Assembly (NCBI RefSeq): GCF_004331465.1
Contig: NZ_SJKB01000003.1
Location: 372,001 to 436,000, forward strand
Direction of reading: 5' to 3'
DNA length: 64,000 bases
Source: Kribbella pittospori
Lineage (GTDB): Bacteria; Actinomycetota; Actinomycetes; Propionibacteriales; Kribbellaceae
Position numbers and translations under genes: made by a program. Each line of letters starts with the position of its first letter. Position 1 is the stretch's first letter. This document shows, piece after piece, positions 1 through 8,045 of this stretch. A model generated the notes under the pieces. It was not told the DNA's origin. It worked only from the letters and a program-made list of their open reading frames with translations, and made no database searches.

Positions 1-314
1 TCGATCACCGCGTGGGGATCGACACCGCCCTCCGCGGTCTCCTCGGACAGCCACGGGGCGACGTAGGTCTCGTGCCGGTGCCGGGCGGACTGGACGACGT
101 TGAGGGCGAGCCGGCAGGTCGCGGTGGCGAGGAACGCAGCGGGGTCGGCGACCGCGGCCCGGTCGGTGCGCTGCCAGCGCAGCCAGACGTCCTGCACGAG
201 GTCCTCGGCCTCGTGCACGTTGCCGACGATCCGGTACGCGATCCGGAACAGGCGTGGGCGGAGCCGGACGAAGTCCGACACCGCTTGATCGAGAGTGGCG
301 GTCTGCGTACTCAC
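1..314 (-). CDS. ECF RNA polymerase sigma factor, SigJ/ECF41-like (3' part outside window)
   Basis: The reverse strand reads from a GTG at 314, with an AAGGAG ribosome site about eight bases upstream, to the window edge, giving 104 residues without a stop. The protein has sigma region 2: FRIAYRIVGNVHEAEDLVQD at about residues 23-42, followed by a VWLRWQR segment. The following segment, rich in A, T and R, is typical of the actinobacterial SigJ/ECF41 group, whose members carry a C-terminal SnoaL-like domain; that part lies beyond the left edge. It would direct RNA polymerase to a small regulon. No anti-sigma gene is visible on the right side. The gene is divergent from the acetyltransferase at 500, and the 185-bp gap presumably holds both promoters. 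Family assignment is firm; the subgroup is an inference. Confidence 0.85.
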   Translation of the reverse strand, partial: MSTQTATLDQAVSDFVRLRPRLFRIAYRIVGNVHEAEDLVQDVWLRWQRTDRAAVADPAAFLATATCRLALNVVQSARHRHETYVAPWLSEETAEGGVDPHAVI

Positions 315-499
315 GTCGGGGGGCTCCTTCAGTCGTCGCTGGGGGCTTGCGAAGGACTCCTGACACCGTCCCCGAAGGACCGTGGCCGGCGCGCCCTGGA
401 AGTCCGTGGTCAAGTCCGTGGTCTCCCTGGGGTGTCACAGGCGCGACCGCTGTGCGGTCATAGGAGTGCCGACCGGTTCCGTGAGCCCAGGAGCGTGAG

Positions 500-1048
500 A
501 TGAAGCCGACGATCGAGACCGACCGACTGGTGATCAGGCCGTGGCGCGACGCCGACGTGCCGGACGCGTTGGTCATCTACGGCGACGAACAGGTGACCCG
601 CTGGTTGACACCGGCCATGAGCCGGATTCCGGACGAGCCGACCATGCGGGAGGTCCTGCACGACTGGGCGGCCCAGGACGTGGCGCCGGCCAGTCACTGG
701 GCGGTCGAACTGCGTGAGTCCGGGCGAGTCATCGGCGGAGTGGCTCTGCTCCGGCTGGAGCCGTGGCAGGACCTCGAGGTCGGCTGGCAGCTCGCCCGTA
801 CGGCGTGGGGTCACGGCTACGCCTTTGAGGCAGGGGAGGCGGTGGCCCGCTGGTCGATGCACAAGGCGGACGTCGAGGAGCTGTTCGCCCTGGTCAACCC
901 GAAGAACGCCCGCGCCGCGGCCACGGCTGAGCGGATCGGGATGGAGCCGATCGGGGAGACGGACCAGTACCACCACCAGCGGCTGAGTCTGTACCGCCTC
1001 CGCCACGACGATCTCGCCTACCGCGACGACGACTCCTCGGCGGTGTGA
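500..1048 (+). CDS. GNAT-family N-acetyltransferase (RimJ/RimL-like)
   Basis: The 182-residue protein begins with the TDRLVIRPW segment typical of RimJ/RimL-like GNAT enzymes. It has the acetyl-CoA pyrophosphate-binding loop RTAWGHGYA at residues 100-108 and a late NPKNARA-type helix that is characteristic of the fold. It would transfer an acetyl group from acetyl-CoA to an amine or a protein N-terminus, but the substrate cannot be read from sequence. The ATG at 500 follows AGGAG by about six bases, which supports this start. It stands alone, divergent from the sigma gene, with 78 bp before the next gene, and is complete for the family length of about 170-190 residues. Confidence 0.88.
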   Translation: MKPTIETDRLVIRPWRDADVPDALVIYGDEQVTRWLTPAMSRIPDEPTMREVLHDWAAQDVAPASHWAVELRESGRVIGGVALLRLEPWQDLEVGWQLARTAWGHGYAFEAGEAVARWSMHKADVEELFALVNPKNARAAATAERIGMEPIGETDQYHHQRLSLYRLRHDDLAYRDDDSSAV

Positions 1049-1126
1049 CTGAGTAGACAGTCACAGATCGGTGTCCCGCGTGGTCCTAGCTGGTGAGACC
1101 ACCGCCTGCAACGCGAGGAGATTGCG

Positions 1127-2860
1127 ATGAGTACCACCGAACAGCAGATCGCCACGTCCGTCCTGGTGATCGGATCCGGTGGTGGCGGTCTGCGGGCCGC
1201 GATCGAGCTGGCCGAGCAAGGCGTCGAGGTCCTCGTCCTCGGCAAGCGCCCACGGTCGGACGCCCACACCTCGCTGGCCGCCGGCGGGATCAACGCGGCA
1301 CTGGCCACGATGGACCCGGAAGACACCTGGCAGCAGCACGCGGCCGACACGCTGCAGGAGAGCTATCTGCTGGCGAACCCGATCACGGTGCAGATCGTCA
1401 CGGAGGGTGCGGCCCGTGGCATCGAGGACCTCGAGCGGTACGGCATGCCGTTCGCCCGCGAGGCCGACGGCCGGATCTCGCAGCGGTTCTTCGGCGCCCA
1501 CACGTACCGGCGGACCGCGTTCGCCGGCGACTACACCGGCCTGGAGATCCAGCGGACCCTGGTCAATCGCGCGGTCCAGCTCGGCGTCCCGATCCTCGAC
1601 ACCGTCTACGTCACCCGCATCCTGGTCCGTGACAACACCGTCTTCGGCGCCTACGGGTTCGACCTCACCACTGGTCGGCGCTACGTCATCCACGCGGACG
1701 CGGTCATCCTCGCCGCGGGCGGTCACACCCGCATCTGGCGGCGTACGTCGTCCCGTCGCGACGAGAACACCGGTGACTCGTTCCGCCTGGCGGTCCTTGC
1801 CGGAGGCAAGATCCGTGACCCCGAGCTCGTCCAGTTCCACCCGTCCGGCCTGCTCGAGCCCGAGAACGCCGCCGGCACGCTCGTTTCCGAGGCGGCCCGG
1901 GGCGAGGGCGGTCAGCTGCGGAACGCACTGGGCGAGCGGTTCATGGCGCGCTACGACGCCGAGCGGATGGAGCTGTCGACCCGGGATCGAGTCGCACTGG
2001 CGGCGTACACGGAGATCAAGGAAGGCCGCGGTACGCCGAACGGCGGGGTGTGGCTCGACGTGTCGCACCTGCCGCGGGAGACGATCATGCGGCGGCTGCC
2101 GCGGGTCTACCAGACGCTGCTCGAGCTCCAGATGCTCGACATCACCAAGCAGCCGATCGAGATCGCACCGACCGCGCACTACTCAATGGGTGGCGTGTGG
2201 GTCCGCCCGGAGGACCACGGCACCGGTGTCGACGGGCTCTACGCGATCGGTGAAGCGGCCAGTGGTCTGCATGGCGCGAACCGGCTGGGCGGTAACTCAC
2301 TGATCGAGTTGCTGGTGTTCGGTCGGATCGTGGCCGAGGAAGCGGCGAAGTACTCGATCGGCCGGCAGTCCCAGGAGCGGTCCGCGGAGGCGGTCGCCGA
2401 AGCGCGGGCCGAGGTGGACGGGCTGCTGGCGAGCGACGGTTCGGAGAACGTGCGGGCGCTGCAGCGGGCGCTCCGCGACACGATGACCACGCGCGCCGGT
2501 GTCGTGCGCGACGAGGCCGGACTGCAGGCGGGGGTGTCGGAGCTGACGGACCTCGAGGACCGGATGACGCGGATCGGCGTACATCCCGACATCGCCGGCT
2601 ACCAGGACCTGGCGCACGCGTTCGACCTGAAGTCCTCGGCGCTGGCCGCACGGGCGACCCTCGACGCGGCGCTCGAACGGCGTGAGTCCCGCGGCTGCCA
2701 CAACCGGTCCGACTACCCGCACCTGGACGAGTCGCTGCAGGTCAACCTGGTGTGGTCCGGGCCGGGAGCGGTGGAGCGTGAGGCGATCCCACCGATCCCG
2801 GACGAGCTCCGCAAGCTGATGCGCGACGACATCTCGACCGAGGGCAAGCTGGTCGAGTGA
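1127..2860 (+). CDS. FAD-dependent fumarate reductase/succinate dehydrogenase-type flavoprotein
   Basis: The 577-residue protein has an N-terminal FAD Rossmann motif (VIGSGGGG, about 14-21). His47 sits in DAHTSLAAGG, where SdhA/FrdA proteins attach FAD covalently. The active-site set of the family is present: QFHPSG (His238), RGEGG (Arg258), PTAHYSMGG (His351) and GANRLGGNSL (Arg386). The C-terminal helical domain of SdhA is present. It should catalyse fumarate/succinate interconversion or a related dicarboxylate oxidation; an L-aspartate-oxidase-like role is the alternative. No iron-sulfur subunit or membrane anchor gene lies beside it, so it is an orphan copy. The ATG follows a GAGGAG site. 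A strong hairpin follows the stop. Confidence 0.85.
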   Translation: MSTTEQQIATSVLVIGSGGGGLRAAIELAEQGVEVLVLGKRPRSDAHTSLAAGGINAALATMDPEDTWQQHAADTLQESYLLANPITVQIVTEGAARGIEDLERYGMPFAREADGRISQRFFGAHTYRRTAFAGDYTGLEIQRTLVNRAVQLGVPILDTVYVTRILVRDNTVFGAYGFDLTTGRRYVIHADAVILAAGGHTRIWRRTSSRRDENTGDSFRLAVLAGGKIRDPELVQFHPSGLLEPENAAGTLVSEAARGEGGQLRNALGERFMARYDAERMELSTRDRVALAAYTEIKEGRGTPNGGVWLDVSHLPRETIMRRLPRVYQTLLELQMLDITKQPIEIAPTAHYSMGGVWVRPEDHGTGVDGLYAIGEAASGLHGANRLGGNSLIELLVFGRIVAEEAAKYSIGRQSQERSAEAVAEARAEVDGLLASDGSENVRALQRALRDTMTTRAGVVRDEAGLQAGVSELTDLEDRMTRIGVHPDIAGYQDLAHAFDLKSSALAARATLDAALERRESRGCHNRSDYPHLDESLQVNLVWSGPGAVEREAIPPIPDELRKLMRDDISTEGKLVE

Positions 2861-2867
2861 CCCGTAC

Positions 2868-2901
2868 ACCGGCCCGGCGCTGGGTAGAGCGCCGGGCCGG
2901 T
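2868..2901. terminator. Bidirectional hairpin terminator between convergent genes
   Basis: A perfect 14-bp stem, ACCGGCCCGGCGCT with its complement, encloses a six-base loop (2882-2887). It lies between the stops of the flavoprotein and the convergent proline-rich protein gene. There is no T tract, which is common for actinobacterial terminators. Confidence 0.75.
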
Positions 2902-2905
2902 CCGG

Positions 2906-3691
2906 CTACTGGCCCTGGGTGAGGGCGTCGGCGAACTTCTTCCCGTCCTGGATCATCTGCGCATCGGTGCGCGGGCGCTTGGTCGCCGACGTCCAGGCGG
3001 TGCCGACCATCACGACGATCTTGCCGTTGGTGACGGCGCAGTCCCGGGCCCGTTCGTCCGAGCTGTAACAGGAGCCGCCGGCAACCTCCTCGATCGGTGC
3101 CTTCACCCCGAGGAACGCTTCGTCGAGTTCGGCGAGCGGCCCGTACGCCGTCACCGTGTACAGGTAAGAGCCCGGCGTACCGCGGGACGCAGGCGGCTTG
3201 TTGGCGTAGAACTCCGCGGTGACCCACTTGTACTTCTTCGCGCGGGTGTCGTGCCAGGACGGTGCGGACTCGACCGCGTAATACCCACCGGGTAGCGTCT
3301 TCGGCCAGCTGATCTGGGCGATGTCGGGGGCGGACGAACCGCTTCCGCTGCCGATGCCGTCCTTGAGTCCGACGGCGTCGAGGACGTTGTTGCGGAAGTC
3401 CTTGTCGATGACGAGGAAGAAGGCCAGGAGCGCGATCACCAGGACCAGGATCCCCACCACCCGCTGCCCGGCCGACGGCTTCTTCTTCGGCGGCTGACCA
3501 GGCGGCGGCTGCTGCTGGAACCCCGGCGGCTGCTGCTGGAACCCCGGCTGCTGGAAGCCTGGCTGCTGGAACCCCGGCTGCTGGAAGGCCTGCGGTTGCT
3601 GGAAGCCCGGCTGCTGCGGGTATCCCGGCTGGGGCTGATATCCCGGTTGGTAGCCGGGCGGGGGATAGCCACCCTCTGGGGGCTGAGACAT
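2906..3691 (-). CDS. Proline/glutamine-rich single-pass membrane protein
   Basis: The 261-residue protein starts at ATG 3691, with an AAAGG site upstream. Residues 1-68 are low-complexity Pro/Gly/Gln/Tyr/Phe, including tandem PGFQQ units. Then come a KKK patch and one hydrophobic helix at about residues 78-95 (VGILVLVIALLAFFLVI). The remaining 165 residues are a soluble, presumably extracellular domain with two or more cysteines (GGSCYSSDERARDCAV) that could form a disulfide. This is the layout of many actinobacterial envelope proteins with a disordered cytoplasmic PPxY-like tail. No enzymatic motif is seen and no function is proposed. It converges on the flavoprotein gene. Confidence 0.75.
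   Translation of the reverse strand: MSQPPEGGYPPPGYQPGYQPQPGYPQQPGFQQPQAFQQPGFQQPGFQQPGFQQQPPGFQQQPPPGQPPKKKPSAGQRVVGILVLVIALLAFFLVIDKDFRNNVLDAVGLKDGIGSGSGSSAPDIAQISWPKTLPGGYYAVESAPSWHDTRAKKYKWVTAEFYANKPPASRGTPGSYLYTVTAYGPLAELDEAFLGVKAPIEEVAGGSCYSSDERARDCAVTNGKIVVMVGTAWTSATKRPRTDAQMIQDGKKFADALTQGQ
3509..3610 (-). repeat. Tandem coding repeat (PGFQQ units)
   Basis: Residues 28-61 of the proline-rich membrane protein consist of repeated PGFQQ(P/Q) blocks encoded by near-identical 15-18-bp DNA units. The units differ in length by one Gln or Pro codon, so the array probably varies in copy number between strains. It is in frame and part of the protein, not a CRISPR array. Confidence 0.75.
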
Positions 3692-3865
3692 GAACGACAG
3701 AACCTTTCGTCGGCAGCTCGATCCCCCCGGCGGAGATCCTAGAGGATCCGGCCTAGACCGCGGGATCAGGCTCGCCTGACCGGTAGTGGTCGATTTCGTT
3801 GACGGCGGGTTGCCGGTCGCGATGGGGTGAACGGACCGAGACAACCGAGTGCGGAGGCCGGTCCT

Positions 3866-6301
3866 GTGGCGACGATGGACGACGTACGAAGGCAGTTCCG
3901 GACCCCGCCCGCGCAGGGGCGGCCGATGGTGCGCTGGTGGTGGTTCGGGCCAGCGGTGGAGCGCGGTGAGCTCGAGCGACAGTTGCGGGCGATGGCGGCG
4001 GCCGGTCTGGGTGGGGCCGAGGTCGCGTTCGTCTATCCGATGGGGCCGGTCGAGACGCCGTTCGGATCGGACGAGCTCTTGGAACTTGTCGGGTACGCCG
4101 CTCGGACGGCGCGTGAACTGGGTCTGCGGTTCGACGTGACGCTGGGCAGTGGCTGGTCGTTCGGTGGCGGGCACATCGGACCGGAACACGCGGCGCGCCG
4201 CCTCAGCTGGGATCGACGTGAGATCGGTGCCGAGGCGTACGACGTACCCGTGGTGGCTGCATGGCCCGGCGACGAGGTGGTGGCGGCCTTCGTGGGCGAG
4301 GGATCGGCCGGCGTACCGTCGTCGTACGTCGAGGTTGCTGTGAGCAACGGGATGATCCGGGTACCGGCCGGGCGCGGACCACGTGAGGTGCTGATCGCGT
4401 CGTCGCGGCTGACCGGGCAGAACGTGAAGCGGGCAGCGGCCGGGGCGGAGGGGCCGGTGCTCGATCACTACTCGGCTGCTGCGGCGGCGGAGCACATCAC
4501 GTGCGTGGCCGAGCCATTGTTGCTGGCGGCAACGCCGGAGCTGCTCGGGTCGGTGTTCTGTGACAGCTTGGAGGTGTACCAGGCCGACTGGACGCCTCGG
4601 TTGTTCGAGGAGTTCTCGCGGCGGCGTGGGTACGAGCTGCGTCCGCGGCTGTACGAGTTGCTCGTTGACACGGCTGAGTCCGCGCAGGTACGGATCGACT
4701 TCCGGCGGACGTTGTCGGAGTTGTACGAGGAGAACTTCGTCGCGGTCTTCCAGCGGTGGGCGGCGGGACACGGCGTACCGTTCCGGATCCAGAGTTACGG
4801 CGAGCCGCCGGCGACGATGAGCAGTTATCGCTTCGCGGACCTGTTCGAGGGTGAGGGGTGGGGGTGGACGAGGCTGCCGGAGACTCGGTGGGCGTCGTCG
4901 GCCGCGAACCTCTACGGGCGGTCGGTCGTGTCGGCCGAGGCGTGGACGTGGGTGCACTCGCCGTCGTTCCGGGCGACTCCGCTCGATCTGAAGGGCGAGG
5001 CGCATGAGCACTTCCTGTCGGGCGTCAACCAGCTGATCGGTCATGGCTGGCCGTATTCGCCATCGAGTGCGCCTGGAGTCGGCTGGATCTTCTACGCTTC
5101 CGGTGCGCTGGACGACCGCAACCCTTGGTGGCCGGTTGCGGGAGATCTCTTCGGATATCTGCATCGGTTGTCCTGGCTGCTGCAGCAGGGGACGCCGGTG
5201 CGTCCGGTGAAGGTCTACGTGCCTGCTGCTGAGGCGTACGCCGATGGGTCGTTGAACTTGTATCGCACGGCGCGACGGTTGATCGGCGACGAGATCCCGC
5301 GCACGATTCGCGAGTCCGGGCTGGACTTCGACCTGGTCGATGACGATGCACTCGAGTTGGTCGATCCTGGGCTGCTCGACCTGGGTCTGGTCGTCGTACC
5401 TGAGGGGTCGACGTTCGCTGGGGGAGTCGCGGTCGGTGAGCTCGCGGAGCGTTTGGCGCAGGTGCCTGGGCCGAGGGTGAGCCCTCGGGACGACATCGGT
5501 GTGGTGCATCGGCGGCTCGACGACGGGGACGTCTACTTCCTGGCAAACACCAGCAACCAGACGCGGACCTTCCACTTCGATGTCCCCGACGCCACAACCT
5601 CCTTCGAACAATGGGATGCGGGCACCGGCAGGACCTCGCTGCACCGCCGCTCACCCGACGGCATCTCGCTGACCCTTCACCCCTACGAAGCAACCATCCT
5701 CGTCCCCACCGACGAAGCGCCGCCCGATCTGACGACCGAGAAGGTGACCCGGGCAACGATCCAGACATCCTGGCAGGTCAGCTTCAACAACTCCCCGTCG
5801 TCGGTCGAGCTGCCGCATCGATGGGAGGACGATCCCGAACGGGCGGCGTATTCAGGGGCGGCGTCGTACCAGACTGAGCTCGAGTTGCCGGAGCTCGATC
5901 CCAAGACGCGGGTCCTGCTCGACTTCGGCACCGGCGAACCAGCGCCTGCTGACACCGAGACCTACCTCCCTCCGAACTCCTTCCGCGCGACGCTCGTCCC
6001 CCCGATCGGTGTCGCCGCCGAGATCTGGCTCAACGACGTTGCCTGCGGCACCCTCTGGTCCCCGCCGTACCGCGTCGACCTCACCGACGCCGCCGTACCC
6101 GGCCGCAACATCCTCCGAATCACCATCCACAACACAGCCGCCAATGCCCTCTCCGCCGACCCCCACCTCCAACCCCTCGTAGAGTCGGTCACCACCGACT
6201 ACGGCCACCGCTTCGACCTCCAGCACATCTCCCACGCCGCCGACTACCTGAACTCCGGCCTCCTCAGCCCACCCACCCTCCTCCTCACGACACCGGCCTA
6301 G
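3866..6301 (+). CDS. Glycoside hydrolase family 106-like protein (alpha-L-rhamnosidase type)
   Basis: The product is about 811 residues. The N-terminal RPMVRWWWFGP segment and the following LGGAEVAFVYPMG are typical of the GH106 catalytic barrel. The central FCDSLEVYQADWTP segment and the SAEAWTW region fit the same family. The last 180 residues look like a beta-sandwich, as in GH2-type accessory domains. No signal peptide is visible, so it probably acts in the cytoplasm on imported rhamnosides or oligosaccharides. GTG 3866 has GGAGG eight bases upstream; a GTG at 3827 in the same frame would add 13 residues but has no ribosome site. Its stop overlaps the convergent tautomerase stop. The substrate is inferred from the family only. 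Confidence 0.8.
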   Translation: MATMDDVRRQFRTPPAQGRPMVRWWWFGPAVERGELERQLRAMAAAGLGGAEVAFVYPMGPVETPFGSDELLELVGYAARTARELGLRFDVTLGSGWSFGGGHIGPEHAARRLSWDRREIGAEAYDVPVVAAWPGDEVVAAFVGEGSAGVPSSYVEVAVSNGMIRVPAGRGPREVLIASSRLTGQNVKRAAAGAEGPVLDHYSAAAAAEHITCVAEPLLLAATPELLGSVFCDSLEVYQADWTPRLFEEFSRRRGYELRPRLYELLVDTAESAQVRIDFRRTLSELYEENFVAVFQRWAAGHGVPFRIQSYGEPPATMSSYRFADLFEGEGWGWTRLPETRWASSAANLYGRSVVSAEAWTWVHSPSFRATPLDLKGEAHEHFLSGVNQLIGHGWPYSPSSAPGVGWIFYASGALDDRNPWWPVAGDLFGYLHRLSWLLQQGTPVRPVKVYVPAAEAYADGSLNLYRTARRLIGDEIPRTIRESGLDFDLVDDDALELVDPGLLDLGLVVVPEGSTFAGGVAVGELAERLAQVPGPRVSPRDDIGVVHRRLDDGDVYFLANTSNQTRTFHFDVPDATTSFEQWDAGTGRTSLHRRSPDGISLTLHPYEATILVPTDEAPPDLTTEKVTRATIQTSWQVSFNNSPSSVELPHRWEDDPERAAYSGAASYQTELELPELDPKTRVLLDFGTGEPAPADTETYLPPNSFRATLVPPIGVAAEIWLNDVACGTLWSPPYRVDLTDAAVPGRNILRITIHNTAANALSADPHLQPLVESVTTDYGHRFDLQHISHAADYLNSGLLSPPTLLLTTPA

Positions 6302-6699
6302 GCGGGCGCTCGTTCGTCGCCGCGCCAGTCCGTGTTGAAGCCGCCCAGATGCGGGTGGTACATATCGGCGCCGTCGTGCTGGGTGAACTCGACCTTCAGC
6401 CAGACTGCGTCCAGCTCGAACAGCTCCACGCAAGTGTCGATCAGGGACTGCGCCAGCCTGGCGCGGACTTCGTTCGTACGGCCCTTGCGGATGTCGCACA
6501 TGATCAGACCGGAGGGAGTGGGCGGACCAGACTGGTGGCACCGCCACACTCCCCCCTCGCCGAGGTCGTGGACGGAGACCGTGAGGAGATCCATGCCGAC
6601 CTGCATGATCTCCGCGTAGCTGACGCCGACTCGCTGCGCCAGCGCCTGTTTGGTGGGTGCGTCGATGGTCAGCGGCAGGTCGATCTGGATCGATGGCAT
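6298..6699 (-). CDS. Tautomerase-family protein (4-oxalocrotonate tautomerase-like)
   Basis: The 133-residue protein starts MPSIQIDLPL. Removal of Met would expose the N-terminal proline that is the catalytic base of the tautomerase superfamily. The length fits a two-unit (beta-alpha-beta)2 protein rather than the 62-residue 4-OT. ATG 6699 follows AGGAAGG. It is the last gene of a leftward operon (nitrilase, membrane protein, amidase, tautomerase), 14 bases after the amidase stop, which suggests it processes an enol or keto acid produced by the amidohydrolases. The substrate is unknown. The stop codon overlaps that of the convergent glycosidase gene by four bases. Confidence 0.78.
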   Translation of the reverse strand: MPSIQIDLPLTIDAPTKQALAQRVGVSYAEIMQVGMDLLTVSVHDLGEGGVWRCHQSGPPTPSGLIMCDIRKGRTNEVRARLAQSLIDTCVELFELDAVWLKVEFTQHDGADMYHPHLGGFNTDWRGDERAPA

Positions 6700-6713
6700 G
6701 TGAGTTCCTTCCT

Positions 6714-8045
6714 TTAGATACTGGTGGTTTCGAGTGCCTGGGCTGCCTGGAACATCAGGTGCTCGTTGCCGGGAGCCGTGACAAGCTGAACGGCGACCGG
6801 CAACCCGTCCAGGTGCCCGGCGGGCACGCTGATCGCCGGTACGCCGGCCAGGTTCCACGGACTCGTCAGGGAAAGCAGAGCCGCGCGTACTTCGAGGTCC
6901 GCGCCGGCCACGGTGATCCTGCGATCGCCCAACGGCGGCGCGACGGTCGGCACAGTCGGCAACGCCAGTACGTCGTACGCCGTCAACAGTTCGTCGACCG
7001 TGGCACGGAACTCGCGGCGAGCCTCGTCGGCTTCGGCGTACTGCGCAGCGGAAATGTCCTTGCCGCGATAGAGCCGGGCAACGACCTCCGGGTCGATGTG
7101 GTCCCTGTCATCGTCGAGGTGATCTTGGTGCACCTGGAACGCTTCGCGACCTTGGAGTGTCGAGAAGACCTCGAACAAGTCCTGGTCCTTGGGGAAACCG
7201 CGCACAGTCGCCAAGGAGAAGGGCGCACGCGTGACGAGGTCCAGTGTCAACTCGTCGATGCGTGGGTCCGTTATGGCGAGGTCACCGGGTAGGATCCACC
7301 CGATGCTGAGTCGCTCGCCGTTGCGTGGCAAGAGCGGCCGGTCGCTGAGTGCGTCGTACCCGATCAGGACGTCCTCGGCGGTTGCCCCGAAGAGGCCGAC
7401 ATGATCCAGCGTCGGCGCCAACGGGTAGACGCCCGTACTGGGGATGGCGTCGTACGCGGGCTTCAGTCCGACGACGCCGCAGAGGGCTGCCGGCACCCGG
7501 ACCGAGCCGGCAGTGTCCGTGCCCAACGCGAGTGGCACCATGCCGGCCGCCACGGCGACCGCACTTCCACCGCTGCTGCCACCTGACATCCGGCTGGGAT
7601 CGGTTGGGTTGCGTGAGGCACCGTGAACAGAGCGGTCGCCGGTCGCACCGTAGGCGAACTCGTGCAGCGTGGTCTTTCCGATGATCACGGCACCGGCGTC
7701 GCGCAACCGCCGTACGACCTCGGCGTCGGCCTGCGCCGCGGCCCCGGAAGAGGTCGCAGATCCGCACGTGGTGGGCAGCCCGGCCATGTCGATCAGGTCC
7801 TTGACCGCGACCGGAATCCCGTGCAGCGGGCCAAGGTCGATGCCCGAGGCAAGTTGTTCGTCCGCCGTCCCTGCGGCCGCCCGTGCGCCGTCGTCGTCGA
7901 TGAGGGTGAACGCGTTCAGCGTCGGATTCAGCTCGTGGGTACGGCGCAAGGCCGCGTCGGCCAGGTCGATCGCGGACGTCTCGCGATCGCGGAGGGCTCG
8001 AGCGAGGTCCGCGATGGTGGGCAGGTGTGCAGTGGTTGAGGTCAT
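6714..8045 (-). CDS. Amidase-signature family amidase
   Basis: The 443-residue enzyme has the full amidase-signature catalytic set: Lys82 in VAVKDLID, the cis-serine in the GGSSGGS loop (155-161) and nucleophile Ser181 in GTDTAGSVR. It would hydrolyse a carboxamide to the acid and ammonia in the cytoplasm. It lacks the extra C-terminal domain of allophanate hydrolase and is shorter than GatA, and no gatB or gatC lies nearby, so a catabolic rather than tRNA role is likely. The ATG overlaps the stop of the upstream membrane-protein gene by four bases, so the two are translationally coupled. It probably acts with the nitrilase-family enzyme upstream. Confidence 0.9.
   Translation of the reverse strand: MTSTTAHLPTIADLARALRDRETSAIDLADAALRRTHELNPTLNAFTLIDDDGARAAAGTADEQLASGIDLGPLHGIPVAVKDLIDMAGLPTTCGSATSSGAAAQADAEVVRRLRDAGAVIIGKTTLHEFAYGATGDRSVHGASRNPTDPSRMSGGSSGGSAVAVAAGMVPLALGTDTAGSVRVPAALCGVVGLKPAYDAIPSTGVYPLAPTLDHVGLFGATAEDVLIGYDALSDRPLLPRNGERLSIGWILPGDLAITDPRIDELTLDLVTRAPFSLATVRGFPKDQDLFEVFSTLQGREAFQVHQDHLDDDRDHIDPEVVARLYRGKDISAAQYAEADEARREFRATVDELLTAYDVLALPTVPTVAPPLGDRRITVAGADLEVRAALLSLTSPWNLAGVPAISVPAGHLDGLPVAVQLVTAPGNEHLMFQAAQALETTSI

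Noticed and set aside
3509..3610. Short direct repeats resembling a small CRISPR-like array
   Set aside because: They are in-frame PGFQQ codon repeats inside a protein gene, with no spacers.
2906..5644. A 912-codon open frame on the minus strand covering the proline-rich protein and most of the glycosidase gene
   Set aside because: Only the first-described 261 residues (2906-3691) look like protein; the rest is antisense to GH106 and reflects high-GC codon bias.
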